Below are positions 11,271 through 22,817 of a stretch of 64,000 nt of DNA, piece after piece (position 1 is the stretch's first letter; every line of letters begins with the position of its first letter). Position numbers and translations under genes: made by a program. The stretch is from Sarcocystis neurona (lineage: Eukaryota > Apicomplexa > Conoidasida > Eucoccidiorida > Sarcocystidae), in NCBI GenBank assembly GCA_000727475.1, contig KL647289.1, positions 6,513,255 through 6,577,254 on the forward strand. The letters are read 5' to 3'. The notes beneath the pieces are model-generated. The model saw nothing but the letters and a program-made list of their open reading frames with translations, was not told the origin of the DNA and made no database searches.

Positions 11271-12519
11271 GGTGCCGGTACGTGGCGGTGTCTTGCAGTC
11301 CTGGAAGTGAAACCTGTAGCTAAATCTGCTTCGTGCACTTTTCACCGGATAAAAGTAACGGGCGAAGGGGTGCGCAGCGGCAAGGTGTCGCCTTCACAGT
11401 AGGGTAGAGTACGTAAGTAGAATTGTGACATACACCTGAGGATGAGGCACAGCTGGTCGCGTCTGTGGCCCTACGCCTTAACGGCAGGGTCGAATACGTG
11501 AACAGAATGGAGATATACACTTGGAGACGAGGCACAGATGGTCACAAGGAGTGGAGTGAACAGATCCTATACTTCACGAGCGTTAGGAGCGTGTGTCGCG
11601 TGTCTTCCTAAACAGTAGACATGAAAGCACTTACACGTAGTTAAAGAGTGTGCGCCTGATGGGAAGTCAAATACCAAACTGCAGTCCCCTGCTGGGACTG
11701 TGACATAAAAGGGTGTCGGTGAAAAAAGACGTTTTCGCAGAACGCGACTTTTCACCACTCCAGTTCTGGATGTGTGCCTGTTTTCAACGGCGACACTACG
11801 AGGCAGCAGTTCCTCCTCTTTCACCAGAACTGACCTGATTGATGAGGCGTTGAAGCTAGAAACTGAATTCAGACGTATGCTGCAGTTGGCAGAGACGTCC
11901 TGTCATGTACATTCAGTCGCTGGCGAGCTAGGTGCAGTTGTACTTATTCATCCGGAGCAAAAAAGGTATGTAGCTTATGTACAGGCCGAAAAATGTACTC
12001 AGTCAATCTGTTTGTCTTGTTGCCCCGCATGGAAATGGAGTAGCACAGCCAACAACACCATCTACGCGTTTTACGTAGGCCCCACCGTCTCTACTCGTAT
12101 AGGCTCCTTCATTATAAAATTGGGGTCAAGTGCTTCGTACTGCAGACAAAAGAAAGACAAATTTACATTCAAGCGTCTACATGTAAACACTTGAATATAA
12201 ATTCATCAACGTACGCGAAATGTACACCTCACCGCTCCTCTGTCGTACAATAGTTTCGCAAGACAGTTAAACAACAGTTGCTGCGTGCTTTACCAGTAAC
12301 ACAAAGTGCTGAAGATGTGTAATACTACATGGGGAGATCCTCCTGCTGCAGGCGGGCATAATAACACGCTACAGCAAAGAAGCCCAGCGGCCACACCTGG
12401 ATGGGTAAAGGCGTTACACTGACGGGGCCGTGCGAGCAGCTTTTTGCATGAGGCTGATATGCGAGGAGAATCACACAGCTGCCAGACGAAAGGAACACAT
12501 TGCTGCTGCGGCGAGTAGC

Positions 12520-12550
<31 letters not shown>

Positions 12551-12940
12551 CACACACAAATCCACACTAAGTAGAGGAGATGTTTCCGGTTCGTATAACC
12601 AAGATAGTGCTGCTCGCAGACTGGTGAGCCTCTCACTGTGGACAGCGTCCATGAGAGAGCAGCTGCCAGCAGACAAATAACGGCCCACAGGCGGTGACAC
12701 AGCGTCGTGTTTCGGCTATAGCAAAAGAACAGTCGCACACTACCAAGCTAACTAACCGCGACAACAGCACCACAGAAAAGCGTGGCGCGGATACGGCAGC
12801 AGCTGGAGCGCGACAGGAAATCGCTGTGTGGTTTCAAAGGCAGAAGCTGCAATAGCTGCTGCGTACTCTCAACAGAGGCGAGAGCAGCAGTCGAAGTCAC
12901 TGCGGTCTTCCTTAGCAGCAGAGATCGCACAAGCGCTGCA
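11271..12940 (-). CDS. hypothetical protein, at least six exons
   Basis: Six minus-strand exons join with agreeing phases: 12757-12940, 12566-12715, 12075-12139, 11637-11834, 11346-11435 and 11271-11310. Acceptors include tttctttt..gtctgcag before 12139 and ctcatcctcag before 11435; donors include GTTAGT, GTAAAA, GTGTAA and GTGAAA. The joined frame runs through ALSWLYEPETSPLLS, YEALDPNFIMKEPIRVETVG and LRKRLFSPTPFYVTVPAGDC, then CMSQFYLRTLPYCEGDT, and ends TARHRHVPAPPE-stop. The first exon listed is entered with one leftover base, so at least one more 5' exon exists. No domain is recognised. Four intron junctions keeping the frame open make chance unlikely. The donor GTGGAT at 12565 is the weakest link; a competing frame in that exon would use GTGAGA and read a hydrophobic LWAVICLLAAALSWTLST. 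Confidence 0.6.
12525..12565. repeat. (CA)n microsatellite in an intron
   Basis: CACACA tract abutting the donor of the 12566-12715 exon on the minus strand. Confidence 0.85.
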
Positions 12941-13035
12941 CTGCAGCAGCAACAACGGTAAGCACTCTTACAGGAAGTCAGCATGGACTACAGCAGATTC
13001 CTCTGCCTTGTTTGTTGATCTCCCAAGCGCCGTGA

Positions 13036-13187
13036 GGCGGTGGAGGCGTGAACTGGTGTAACACTGTCTTTGCACGGACACCTCGTACAGTTCTTCCTGC
13101 TGCTTTACTGTGGCGGTGGAGGCGTGAACTGGTGAAACACTGCCTTTATACTGACACCTCGACCAGTTCTTCCTGCTGCTTTACTGG
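13036..13187. repeat. tandem duplication, 76-bp unit
   Basis: Two head-to-tail copies (13036-13111 and 13112-13187) of a unit starting GGCGGTGGAGGCGTGAACTG and ending TTCTTCCTGCTGCTTTACTG, with about 10 differences. On the minus strand each copy offers an AG-preceded KQQEEL.EVSV frame, so it could be a duplicated exon of the gene at 11271-12940. Confidence 0.85.
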
Positions 13188-13189
13188 TA

Positions 13190-15990
13190 TCCCTGAGGTG
13201 GCTGCGCGCTTGTAAGTGTGGGTGTCTTCTTGAGGGGTTTTTGCGTGCTGCCCACCTGCTGCTCGAAAACTCCTTCCCTGTTTCCTACATTCATGTCCTC
13301 TCTTCACGTCCACACAAAAAAGGCACACATGCACTACGTGTGTGTCTATATGGAGAGGTATATATTCATATTTTGCGTCTACGGCGATAGCCTCATATTG
13401 AGTATTTACTTGCGCACGCACGAGTACGTTTGCACACATACAAACACTCTACGCAGAAGTGCGCACATATCCTCTTGTTACGCATACCATTCTCGCCCTG
13501 GTAACACCTTGCAAAGCTGTCCTACGTGAACATGCAAACTTACTACTTCTATACAAACCTACGCGCGTAAAGAATGTGCAGGTCCGTCTATTTACGGTAC
13601 ATAATATACATATTTTTATGGAAGAGGTAGGTTGCAGATCTGCATCCGTCCATATCAGCAGCAACAGCACCCGTATCGAAATCCCCTCTGCTTGTTTACT
13701 TGTGCTGCGATGCACCGTCCAACAGCAGCTCCTACATGCTTGGAGTTGACGTCCTTGCACGTGTACACACCTGTACACACAGCCAGTACATTATCTTTCA
13801 TTACACGTGGACGGGCGGCCGTCAATCAACGGTCTACACTGTTTCCAGATGAGCGCCCCCACACACATATTTTTACGTGGAGCTACCGGTACACTTCCTT
13901 CTGGACGAACGTCGCTGCGCCCCCGTATTTCAAGCATATACACACAAGGCTTTATTATCGACGTGTACGTGCACATGTAAGCTGCACGTGTCGAGTAGTG
14001 CGCGTGCGTAGGGGTAACTCTGCTTGCAGCTAACTACACACGAATTCAAGCTGTACTACGTCACGGCGCTACATACACTGTGTTCACATATACAGTAAAA
14101 ACTAAAAATGAAATAGCATATAACTGTGCAGAGCTCGGCACTATTACATAGTATCACCGTACGTAGTCGGCTTCATATAGTTTTTGGGGCTTTACGCATG
14201 TATACAGGTACCGCTATACAGAGACCGCTCTATATTTAGATGGCTCTGCGAAGCGGCTGGTGAGAGTGGAGACTGCTGGCACATTCACCGAACCCCCTAG
14301 CTCCGCAGACGCGACTTGCCTGTGTGTGCGTGTTTACTTGCTTCCCGCTACACAGATCTCTATCCATGTGTGCAAGGGTTCTTTCTGAAACAGCGTTACA
14401 CAAGCCCCATACGCGCACATTCGGGCTGACGAGTCGTACAGGTGTGCGCGTGACGCAGAAGAAAACAGCCATTTACCCGCAGTCTGCGTACGCCTCGAGC
14501 GTTCCGCCAACCTTGTGTACGAACGCGGGTTAAAGTCCCGCAGCCCTCTATGTGAAAGCTACGTATACTCCCGTCAGCAAACACAAATACACGATATATT
14601 GCGGCAAGCTTTACGCGTGGCTACACCCGTGCTTGTGTGCTAATTGACGCACAGAGACGCTACATAGAGTGTCCACTCTATGTTTACGGGCAGGTGCCTT
14701 ACACACCTGCACGCACATATATATGCATCTAACTGCAGGTGTGTGTGTGTGTGTGTGTATCGGTATAGATCTCCAGCAACGAACACACACACAAACGTCT
14801 ATACTTTTTTCTGGTTACTTCTCTCCACTACTTGTGTGCGTATTAACGGCCACAGAAAGGTTCTTGGGAAGAGAAATGGCAGCTTGCAGAAGAAGACTGT
14901 CTCTTAGCAACTCTGCGTTGATGTGCAGGGACGCACACCCCCCGTTCGGCATGCAGCCGGCTTGCAGCTTCTTCGATTATTCGTCTGCCCCATAAAACGG
15001 TGTTGGTGTGCACGTGGTTTTCTTCCTGTTCATCCGGATGTCTGTTTCTGCACGCCTCTCTGCCCTGCAGTGCGCGCATTCGTCTCCTCCTTTTCTCTGG
15101 TGTGCGTGCGTGCGTCTCTTCCTCGGGCACGTGTGTATCTGCGTTTTCACAAGGACGTCTGTGCAAGCCCGTCTCTGTTTGTCCTTCACGTGTGCAGTCA
15201 CGAGCAACACAGACGCTGCCCGTTTTCTCCGCCTCCGCGCCTTGTACCTTCGCCCACCGATACTCAAAAAATACGTCTTCTCACACACGCGCGCAGAACA
15301 AGATATCTTCACACGCATCAACATATACATATATATATATACACTACATTATATGTATATATACACATCGAATTGCACGAACAGGTATATGAGTGGGCAC
15401 ACCTGTGTGCGGACACATGTGCCCGAACGATCCGACGGCGTACCGTGTGACATATTAATACACCCCGCCTCTCCAGAGAAATTTACTCACGCGCAGGCCT
15501 TTATAAGCAGAAACACACATGGTAAAAGTAGTCATTACTTTGCATGCACACAGTTGTGCGAGAATATCTCGTACAGACGTCTAGGTAGAGTCAACAGGAG
15601 AACTTGCTGCGGCGCTGGTCGTCGTCTTCGTCGTCCAGTCTCTCGCCCGACGATCAGCTTTTGATGCGTGCGTGGACGTGAGCAAACGACCGCCGGCACA
15701 AAAAACACATGATTCTTCTCAAAAAAAACTTTCAGCCACCACAGGCGGGTGTACACACGACGAACTCTGACTCCTACATACACATGCCATCTATACACAT
15801 ACATACATATAGAGTGAGATACATACTTGTTTATGAAGAAACGCTTGTTATATGCGTGTTGGTGCGTAGATTTCCAGGGACACTACACAGGGGACTTATT
15901 TCTTATGACGGCGCACCCCCTTCTCCAACAGTGGAAAGTTACATGTTCCGGACGCCGCGCGCGCGTGCACCGCCACGCGTGCATGCGCGT
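13190..15990. other. no supported gene; microsatellite-flecked spacer
   Basis: Mixed sequence with short TA and (TG)n tracts (14740-14760, 15320-15365). A minus frame near 14990-14850 and a short plus frame (MAACRRRLSLSNSALMCRDA, from 14875) look plausible but have no splice or homology support. Confidence 0.35.
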
Positions 15991-15992
15991 TC

Positions 15993-18900
15993 CTACAAGA
16001 TGCGCTTGTGGGCAACAAGAGACTGAATATAGAAGACGTGGAAAAGGGAAGTTGTAACGAGGCACGCAAACTCCAAGGCAGCAAGCCAGAAGAGTTTAGA
16101 ATGAAGGGCTGCAACAGCTTCTGTGTGCGACCGCTGCCGGATCCACAAGTACGTCGTCTCTGCCTGAGAAACATCAAAGAAAGTGAAAACGTCAACATAC
16201 CCAAGGCCGGCCGCCAAACGACCGCGCGCAGGAGAAACACGGCAAGCACACACACCAGCAGACAACAGACACGTGAGAGCACACCGAAGACGACGAGGAG
16301 GAGAATAACGAGGAGGCACACAAAGACAGCTGCCGTCAAAAAAACACCCCGACGCTGTGCCAGCGAAAGAGGGGGAACGAGCAAAGACGACGAAGAGCAG
16401 AAGAGGGACGCCGCCGCGAGAAGAACACGAAGGAGGGAAAACTAAGAAGGGAGAAAGCGAAGACAGGAGCAGGAGGAAGAACAAGACGAAGGAACGCCGT
16501 TAAGAAAGCGGCTGCGAGAGAACTGCAGAACGGGTCATAGATCGAAGAAACTGGCGACGGTGACCCCCCCACTACAAAAGTGACGGCCGGACGCACTTCG
16601 AGGAAGCAGCAACATGAAGAAGAGAAGAAGAAGGGCATGCAGACGATACGACGCAGTCTCAGGGCGACACCGCCGACAGTTTGACGTGAGGGAGGGAAGG
16701 GGGGGGGAAGGGCACACCGGGGCAGCCGCGGGGAAGATGAAGAAGAAAATAGGAGACTTTTTCGCCGCTTTCTCGTGCCACTCTCTCTTGGCCAATTTAC
16801 CTGGATGTCTCGGAGCTGATTTTGTATGGTTGTCACCATATCCTCGGCACTCTGCACGTGTTTCGGCGTCAGCGCTGTCTCGCTGCCCCGGCCAATTGCG
16901 AAGGTCACCATCTTGCTTGCCATCCATCTGCGTGCAAAGTGGCAGCCGCCCATGTGTGCCACCAACCAAACGGATAAGAAGAAGACTCTTCACTCTCGAG
17001 AACGAGCCGTCCGCTCAATAAAAACGACACCTCCACACACACACCAAGACAAACAAACACGCCGGTGGTGCTACATCGACCCACAACACACACACATATA
17101 CAAACACGCGGACAGAGCCGTCCACCCCCCCACACACACACCAACAAACAGGCGGGTGGCGCTATCCCTACTACCCGTAAGACACATACATATACAAACA
17201 CGCAGATACAGTCACCTGCCCACAACACACGGCATGCAAATACACATGCAGACTGAGCTGCTGCTACCCACAAAACACACACACACATACGAAGAAACAC
17301 GCATATAGAGCTATCCACCCACACACACACACATACACAGAAAGATACGTAGAGAGCTATCTCCACCCAATGGACAGATGTACATGCGAACAGGCCACCT
17401 ATCCACCAAACACACGTATACACAAACAAATACACCGAACGAGAGCTACCTCTCCCTGCAGACCCCTTCCGTCGTCGTTACGCGCAGACAGCCACACTCT
17501 CTCTCTCACACACACATGCACATTCGCCCATTCGTTCGTACACCTGTACATTCATTATATACACACACGTACGCAACGGGAGACATGCGGAAACACACAG
17601 ATTGACATACACACACGCACACACACACGCCGTAAAAACACGTGCCCGGAGTTTGTTCTGCAGTAGGAGGTGGTACCCGCCTGCGCTGGAACTCCACACG
17701 TCAGTGCACCGAGAACGAAACACACATGCACATGGATACAAATGTTTGTTCATATATGAAGAACAGTCACGTACACACGGATATGCACTTCCGCGTATCT
17801 ACACATGCGTCCACGTAAAAACCTCACACGCAGACAGTATATGCATGTATCTCAAGGACGTATGTACGGCAGACAAAACGAGCAGCACCACCTACACACA
17901 GGCAGATGCATGCGCGCCCATTCACGAAGCCACGCCGCCTCAAGTATATATAGATGCAGACTGTCGAAGACTTAGTACTGTTACTGAGACTTAGTACTAT
18001 GTGGAAGTTTTATACCTGTGCAGACACCGTACGAGAGTCGGCTCACAGGCGATTTTATGCGCGGACGAATGTACTGGCAGATTTACTACTCCGCACGAGG
18101 AGCAGTGTCCTGCAGAGTATATTTTACGTGCTTGTGTAAGCGTCTGTCCGCGTGGTGTGTAGCGCAATAGTGCCTGCTGCCTCGCCTGCTGCTGTCCCTT
18201 TCTCTCCCGTGGTCTTCCCACACGTAGGAAGAGACCGAGACCCCAGACACAGACGCACATGACCTGCCTTCTCCATACGTACACGTGCGACCACCGCACA
18301 GAGAGACGGGACGTTTATGAACTTCACGCGCACACACATATTATTTACACATACGCGGATCTCTATATAGACATGCGCATATACATGTCCCAACGATATT
18401 TATCTTCTCTGTGTACAGGTGCCACAGGTTTGCATTCGACACTTCATAGGCAGATAGACAAACACCCGTAGAACACACACAGGCACTATCTTCGTGCTAG
18501 CATCGCACAGAGACACGTACTAGCGGAGCACATACATATACATATACGTAGATATATATATACATATACATATACGTGTGTATAAGCTAGAATACACACA
18601 GAAAGGCGAATTTGTAAATATCAGGCACACACTCATAGACACACACATACATTGTCTTCCTAGACACGTGTTAGCATCGCACAAAGACACGTATAAACTG
18701 AGCACGTGTCTATATATATGTATGTATGCCAAAGTTAGAATACGCACACATGGACGTATTTGTATATATCCGTTATGTATACACGAGCAACACGGGTAAG
18801 TGATAGACAGGGAGCACGCAGAGAAGAGAGACAGGACCATCCATGCACACACATACACATGAGCACATGTCCTTGCAAGCAGTGTTTAAACCCGTATACA

Positions 18901-20764
18901 TGCACCCCTGCAACCGGAGGTCATGGCGACGACTTCTAATCAGAAAAGTGTGTACAGGCCGATACACATGAGCAGATAAATTTACGTGCTTGTCTGTGGT
19001 GGAAGCTGAGGGTTCTACAGACGTCCATATAGTATATGCAGACGAACGGAGAAACGCAAAAGGAAAGAGCAGCACCCCCTACCGCGTCTACCCACGGTGC
19101 AGCCGTGGTAGTGGTCCCCGCAGCAAGTTTCTCTTAATTGCCGGCGTAAGACTGGCAACTACTTTTTCTGACGAAATGCGTCAGCGTTGCTGCGACTGCT
19201 ACTATCTCGTAGTGAACTAACAGCTGCAACTGCTGTGGCTCTCCTCAAGCTGCTGCTTCCCGTCTGATACGCGTCCCTGGTGCAGCAGTTTTCCTTTTGT
19301 CCGTCTGGTATATTGCTTCGGTGTCTGTTACTGCTGCTGATGTTCCTCCACTGTAGTTTCTCGAAATGGTGCTCCCTCTACACCTGCTGCTGGTGTTGCG
19401 GTTGCCAGTGCTGCTGCTGCTTATGTGGTGGCGACTGGTGCTGCTGCCACTGTTGTCGCTCCAACTGGCTGCTGCTGCTGTTGTGGCAGCTCCTGTCGCT
19501 GCCGCTGCTGTTGTGGCTGCTACTGTCGCTGTTGTCACTGTTGTTGCGGCTGCTACTGTCGCTGTTGCCACGGTTGTTGTGGCTGCTACTGTCGCTGTTG
19601 CTGCTGTTGTTGTGGCTGCTGCCGTCGCTGTTGTTGTCGCTGCTCCTGTTGCTGCTGCTCTCGTTTTGTTGCCGCTGCTGCTGTGGCTGCCTCATGCTGC
19701 GGTTGACGAAATTACCGATGGTTAGAAATGATAAAGGAGTACGTGCCCTTCTTGTCTGCGTCGAAGTAGAAGAGGCCCTCGGTTTTTTGCTTTTTGTATA
19801 TAACATCCCCTGCAGACACCCCAGGGACAACCAAGGGAAGGGGAGCAGCACGTGAACGCAGCAGCAGCAGCAGTGGAGGAAGAGGGGCGGCAAAGAAACA
19901 ACGCGGTGCACCCGCCGTAGCAGCCGCGGCGGCAGCATAGGCGTCTCGTGCGTATGGAAAGAGCAGCACAAAGGTATGTCCTGCCGCACAGCGACAGTAG
20001 CAGCAGGAGGGAGGCCGATCTACGTCGAGCACCCGCCGCAGCAGTAGCAGCACACGTGACAGCGAGACCTTCCACATCCGCGGCAGCAGCTGGGCAACAC
20101 GCGTTGAGCAGCCACCAGCAACAGCGGCAGCCCAAGCTGAAAAACAGCAGGCGCAGCACATTCACCCGGCAGGGCAACGACGATAAGCCGGAAACAACAG
20201 CAACGCTCTCTTCGCAGCACCAGCAGCAGTCAGCAGCTGCAGGTCGCACGTTCCCACAGCAATCGCGTGCGATAGCAAGACGACTACTACCGAGGTGGAC
20301 CACCAGCAGCAGCGGCGGTAAGAGGCAGGAGGAGCTGAATAACTGGTAGGCCACCACACGGCAGCAAGACACACGACAGCAGCGGTCGGCTGCAGCAGCA
20401 GCAGCAAGAGCAGCTGGAGTGACAGCGTTAGGAAAGCAGCAGCAGGACCAGCACCTGCAGACACGCGCGGGAAAAACAGCAAACGCCGGCATGCCACCGC
20501 AGCAGCATGATGTGCGACGACAGGCGGTAACTTCAGGAGAAACCGACGCATGAAGCAACAGCCGCAGAGGTACAGCAGCAGGACGAAGACGAAAGGCAGC
20601 ATGCCTAGCGCAGAATTACCTGCTGGGTCGGTTATCGTGAAATCGATCGCAGACGCGTTGTCGTCTCCGCCGACAAAAAAACCACCTCGCAAATGAACCG
20701 TCGCGTCTCCTTCAATCGTCTCGTAAAAGTACTCGTCCGTACGTGGGCCCAAGTAGAAGGTCAC
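15993..20764 (-). CDS. p24/TMED family protein (GOLD domain cargo receptor)
   Basis: Four minus-strand exons join in perfect phase: 20620-20764, 19716-19809, 16801-16927 and 15993-16163. They give an almost complete p24 protein, missing only its start: GOLD strands (VTFYLGPRTDEYFYETIEGD, AIDFTITDPAG, GLFYFDADKKGTYSFIISN), the linker MVTFAIGRG, a coiled-coil segment (ALTPKHVQSAEDMVTTIQNQ, then LRDIQ), then AETTYLWIRQRSHTEAV, a membrane segment (KLFWLAALEFACLVTTSLFH) and a short cytosolic tail ending AHKRIL. p24 proteins act as cargo adaptors and coat recruiters in COPI/COPII traffic between ER and Golgi. The tail KRIL is only KKXX-like. Donors are GTAATT, GTAATT and GTAAAT; acceptors are gtctgcag, gcacgcag and tttctcag. 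The first exon is entered in phase 0, so a signal-peptide exon lies upstream. Both cysteines usual in the GOLD domain are absent: Tyr in DEYFYE, Ile in SFIISN. Confidence 0.88.
17030..17420. repeat. CACACA-rich ~65-bp minisatellite in a p24 intron
   Basis: Five or so diverged copies of a unit with ACACACACATATACAAACACGC followed by (A/C)GAGC and CCACCCAC. It lies in the 2.8-kb p24 intron (16928-19715). Confidence 0.75.
18330..18790. repeat. TATACATATACG microsatellite in a p24 intron
   Basis: Two related blocks (about 18480-18590 and 18610-18720) share ATCGCACAGAGACACGTA and CACATAGACACACACATACATT-like cores with TA tracts. Confidence 0.65.
19320..19700. repeat. CTG-rich tract with a ~33-bp tandem repeat, in a p24 intron
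   Basis: Between about 19505 and 19640 the unit GTTGTGGCTGCTACTGTCGC TGTTG recurs four times with variation, inside a longer CTG-rich tract. On the p24 coding strand it reads CAG; frames read Ser/Asn/Asp or Gln runs. The well-supported p24 splice joins skip it. Confidence 0.75.
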
Positions 20765-20849
20765 CTACAGCCGTGTAAAGTTGTATGTACAGCATGTGTA
20801 GAAGTAGATATATACGCGCGTGTGTATACGAAAGACGCCTACGGCAGAC

Positions 20850-21680
20850 AGAACCTGTGCATACGCCGTTGTCGTCACCGCGTAAAGTATATATACGTGG
20901 TGGGTCTCACACAGACATATATATAGAGAGAAACGAAGTAGACTGTCAACAAGCGTGAACTAAAAATTGCATGCGCATGCGTGTCTATGCGTGTCCACTT
21001 TCTAAAAAATACTACGCAAATCTCTCCTTGACAAAAGCGACCCGCACGTTCACATGCACATGCACCCACGCCCATTTGTTCATCCCTGCAGTAGCGTATC
21101 TACACAGACATATACATATATATATATACAGCCATATGTAATAGATGCACGTCAGTATTGTATGGCAGGAAGACTGCCCGCACGCGTGTCCATACGCCCA
21201 TACACAAGTCGACTGTAGACATGCGTCCACAGCCGTGTACATATCCATATATACATATATATATACATTTAGTTACGCTCGGTCACGTCGCTCCACAACC
21301 AGACATAGATTACGTATGCGTCTGTCTACTATACATACAAACGCATACAAATGTAAGTGTACACATATATATATACTGTTGTACTCGGGGACGCCGATCT
21401 ACACGCAGGCATATACAAACGTATACGTCTGTATATTGTACTCATATTTGCGTGTACATGTATATATCCATATATACACGTATGTTGAAGAAGTCGACAC
21501 ATACGTACTGAGGCGAAAAGGACGCTCATGCAAGATTATATCTATATACAGACGCATATAGATAGATACACACATGCAGAGGAAAGCGAGACACAGAGAG
21601 AGAGACACGGACACACCTGCACATGCACGTATACACAAATACGTCTATATCTATCTACACATATGTATGTTTCTCTCGCA
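20850..21680. repeat. TATACATATA microsatellite block
   Basis: Alternating TATATACATA, GTGTATACAC and (TA)n stretches between the first recognised p24 exon and the candidate upstream exon at 21818. Confidence 0.65.
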
Positions 21681-21817
21681 TTCTACTACTGCTGCTGATG
21701 CTGCTGCTAAACTCGGTTAGACGTATATACACTCTCATCAAGGAACAAAGAGGTAGACGCAGACGGAGGACCCGTGTCACGCTCTGGTCCCGCGCGTACA
21801 GGGACAGGGAAACTCAC

Positions 21818-22032
21818 CAGCATCTCAGGAATGAAATTTTGCATGTGTTTCTCCCACTCTTCCATCAAAGAGGACTGCGCGTCCGCCGCGTCATCCTCGT
21901 CGTCGAACAGCTGCAGCAACAGCAGCAGCAGCACATCGGACAGCAGCAGAGTAGCAGACGCGTGACCAACGCCCGCAGCAGCGCCACCGGCAACACCAGC
22001 AGCAGTAGAAGCGACAAGAGGAGGCGCTGCAG
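21818..22032 (-). CDS. possible 5' exon of the p24 gene, or exon of a separate gene
   Basis: A minus-strand frame bounded by a strong donor (ATGCTG|GTGAGT) and an acceptor (ctgtgttgcag). It is entered in phase 1, leaves in phase 0, and reads ASTAAGVAGGAAAGVGHASA, TLLLSDVLLLLLLQL, FDDEDDAADAQSSLMEEWEK and HMQNFIPEML. Phase 0 is what the first p24 exon (20764) needs, so a join giving FIPEML-VTFYLGP is possible. However, a p24 protein normally starts with a cleaved signal peptide directly before the GOLD domain, and this acidic helix would be an extra N-terminal segment. Upstream, 22100-22490 has an Ala/Leu-rich frame with two hydrophobic stretches that may be another exon. Confidence 0.4.
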
Positions 22033-22817
22033 CTGCAACACAGCAACAGCAGCAACGCCATCAGCAGCAGCAGCAGAAGCGACGTGCAGACGACGAGCAG
22101 CAGCAGCCGCCGAGTGTCCATCGAAGCAGCGGAACTCTGGCGGGCGAACACCAGCAGCACGAGGAATCTGCGGCACAGAAGAGATCGACAGCAGCAGAAA
22201 CTGAGCAGCCCAGGCGGCAGCAGCAACGCGACGAATAACAAAGTTGTGTGCAGTAGCGGCAGCCACCAAGAGCAGCCAGCCAGAAACAGCAGCTGCTGCA
22301 AACAGCAGAAGCAAAGTTGTGTCAACAAAAGAAGCAACCGCAGAAGCAGCAGCAGCAGCACATTCTTCCCTCTTCTGCTGACACATTCGACGGGCGAGAC
22401 CCGCACAGACAGAGGCTGCTGCCGTAGCCGCTCCACTGCACGCGTGCGCTGCAGCCTGCACCGTTTGTACTCCTACGACGACTCCTCGTAACGGCAAGAC
22501 TGCAGTTCATTTTCTGCTTCTTTCTCTTCTTCACCAACGTTCTGAACGCCTTCCTGTCCTGCGGCGTCGACAGCTTCTTCTGCTCCTCCCCCCCACGTCA
22601 CTTGGACGAGATACTCCCTGCTCCTGCTGCTGCCTCTTCACTAGTCTCGCCGCTTTTACGGCGTTGCTCGTGCGTCTACGCTTCTTCACGTGTTTTACCT
22701 TGCTCCACAGAGAACTACTGCACTGCATCCGCCGGGTGCTGCTCTGAGCAGCGCAGCACAATTTCTGACCTGCCTAACCGGTCCTACTCTTCCCTAACTG
22801 CTGCACGGCTGCCAACT

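Noticed and set aside
14735..14765. (TG)n and other short CA/TG runs as possible telomere-like sequence
   Set aside because: They are plain dinucleotide repeats; no AAACCCT-type telomere repeat arrays were seen in the window.
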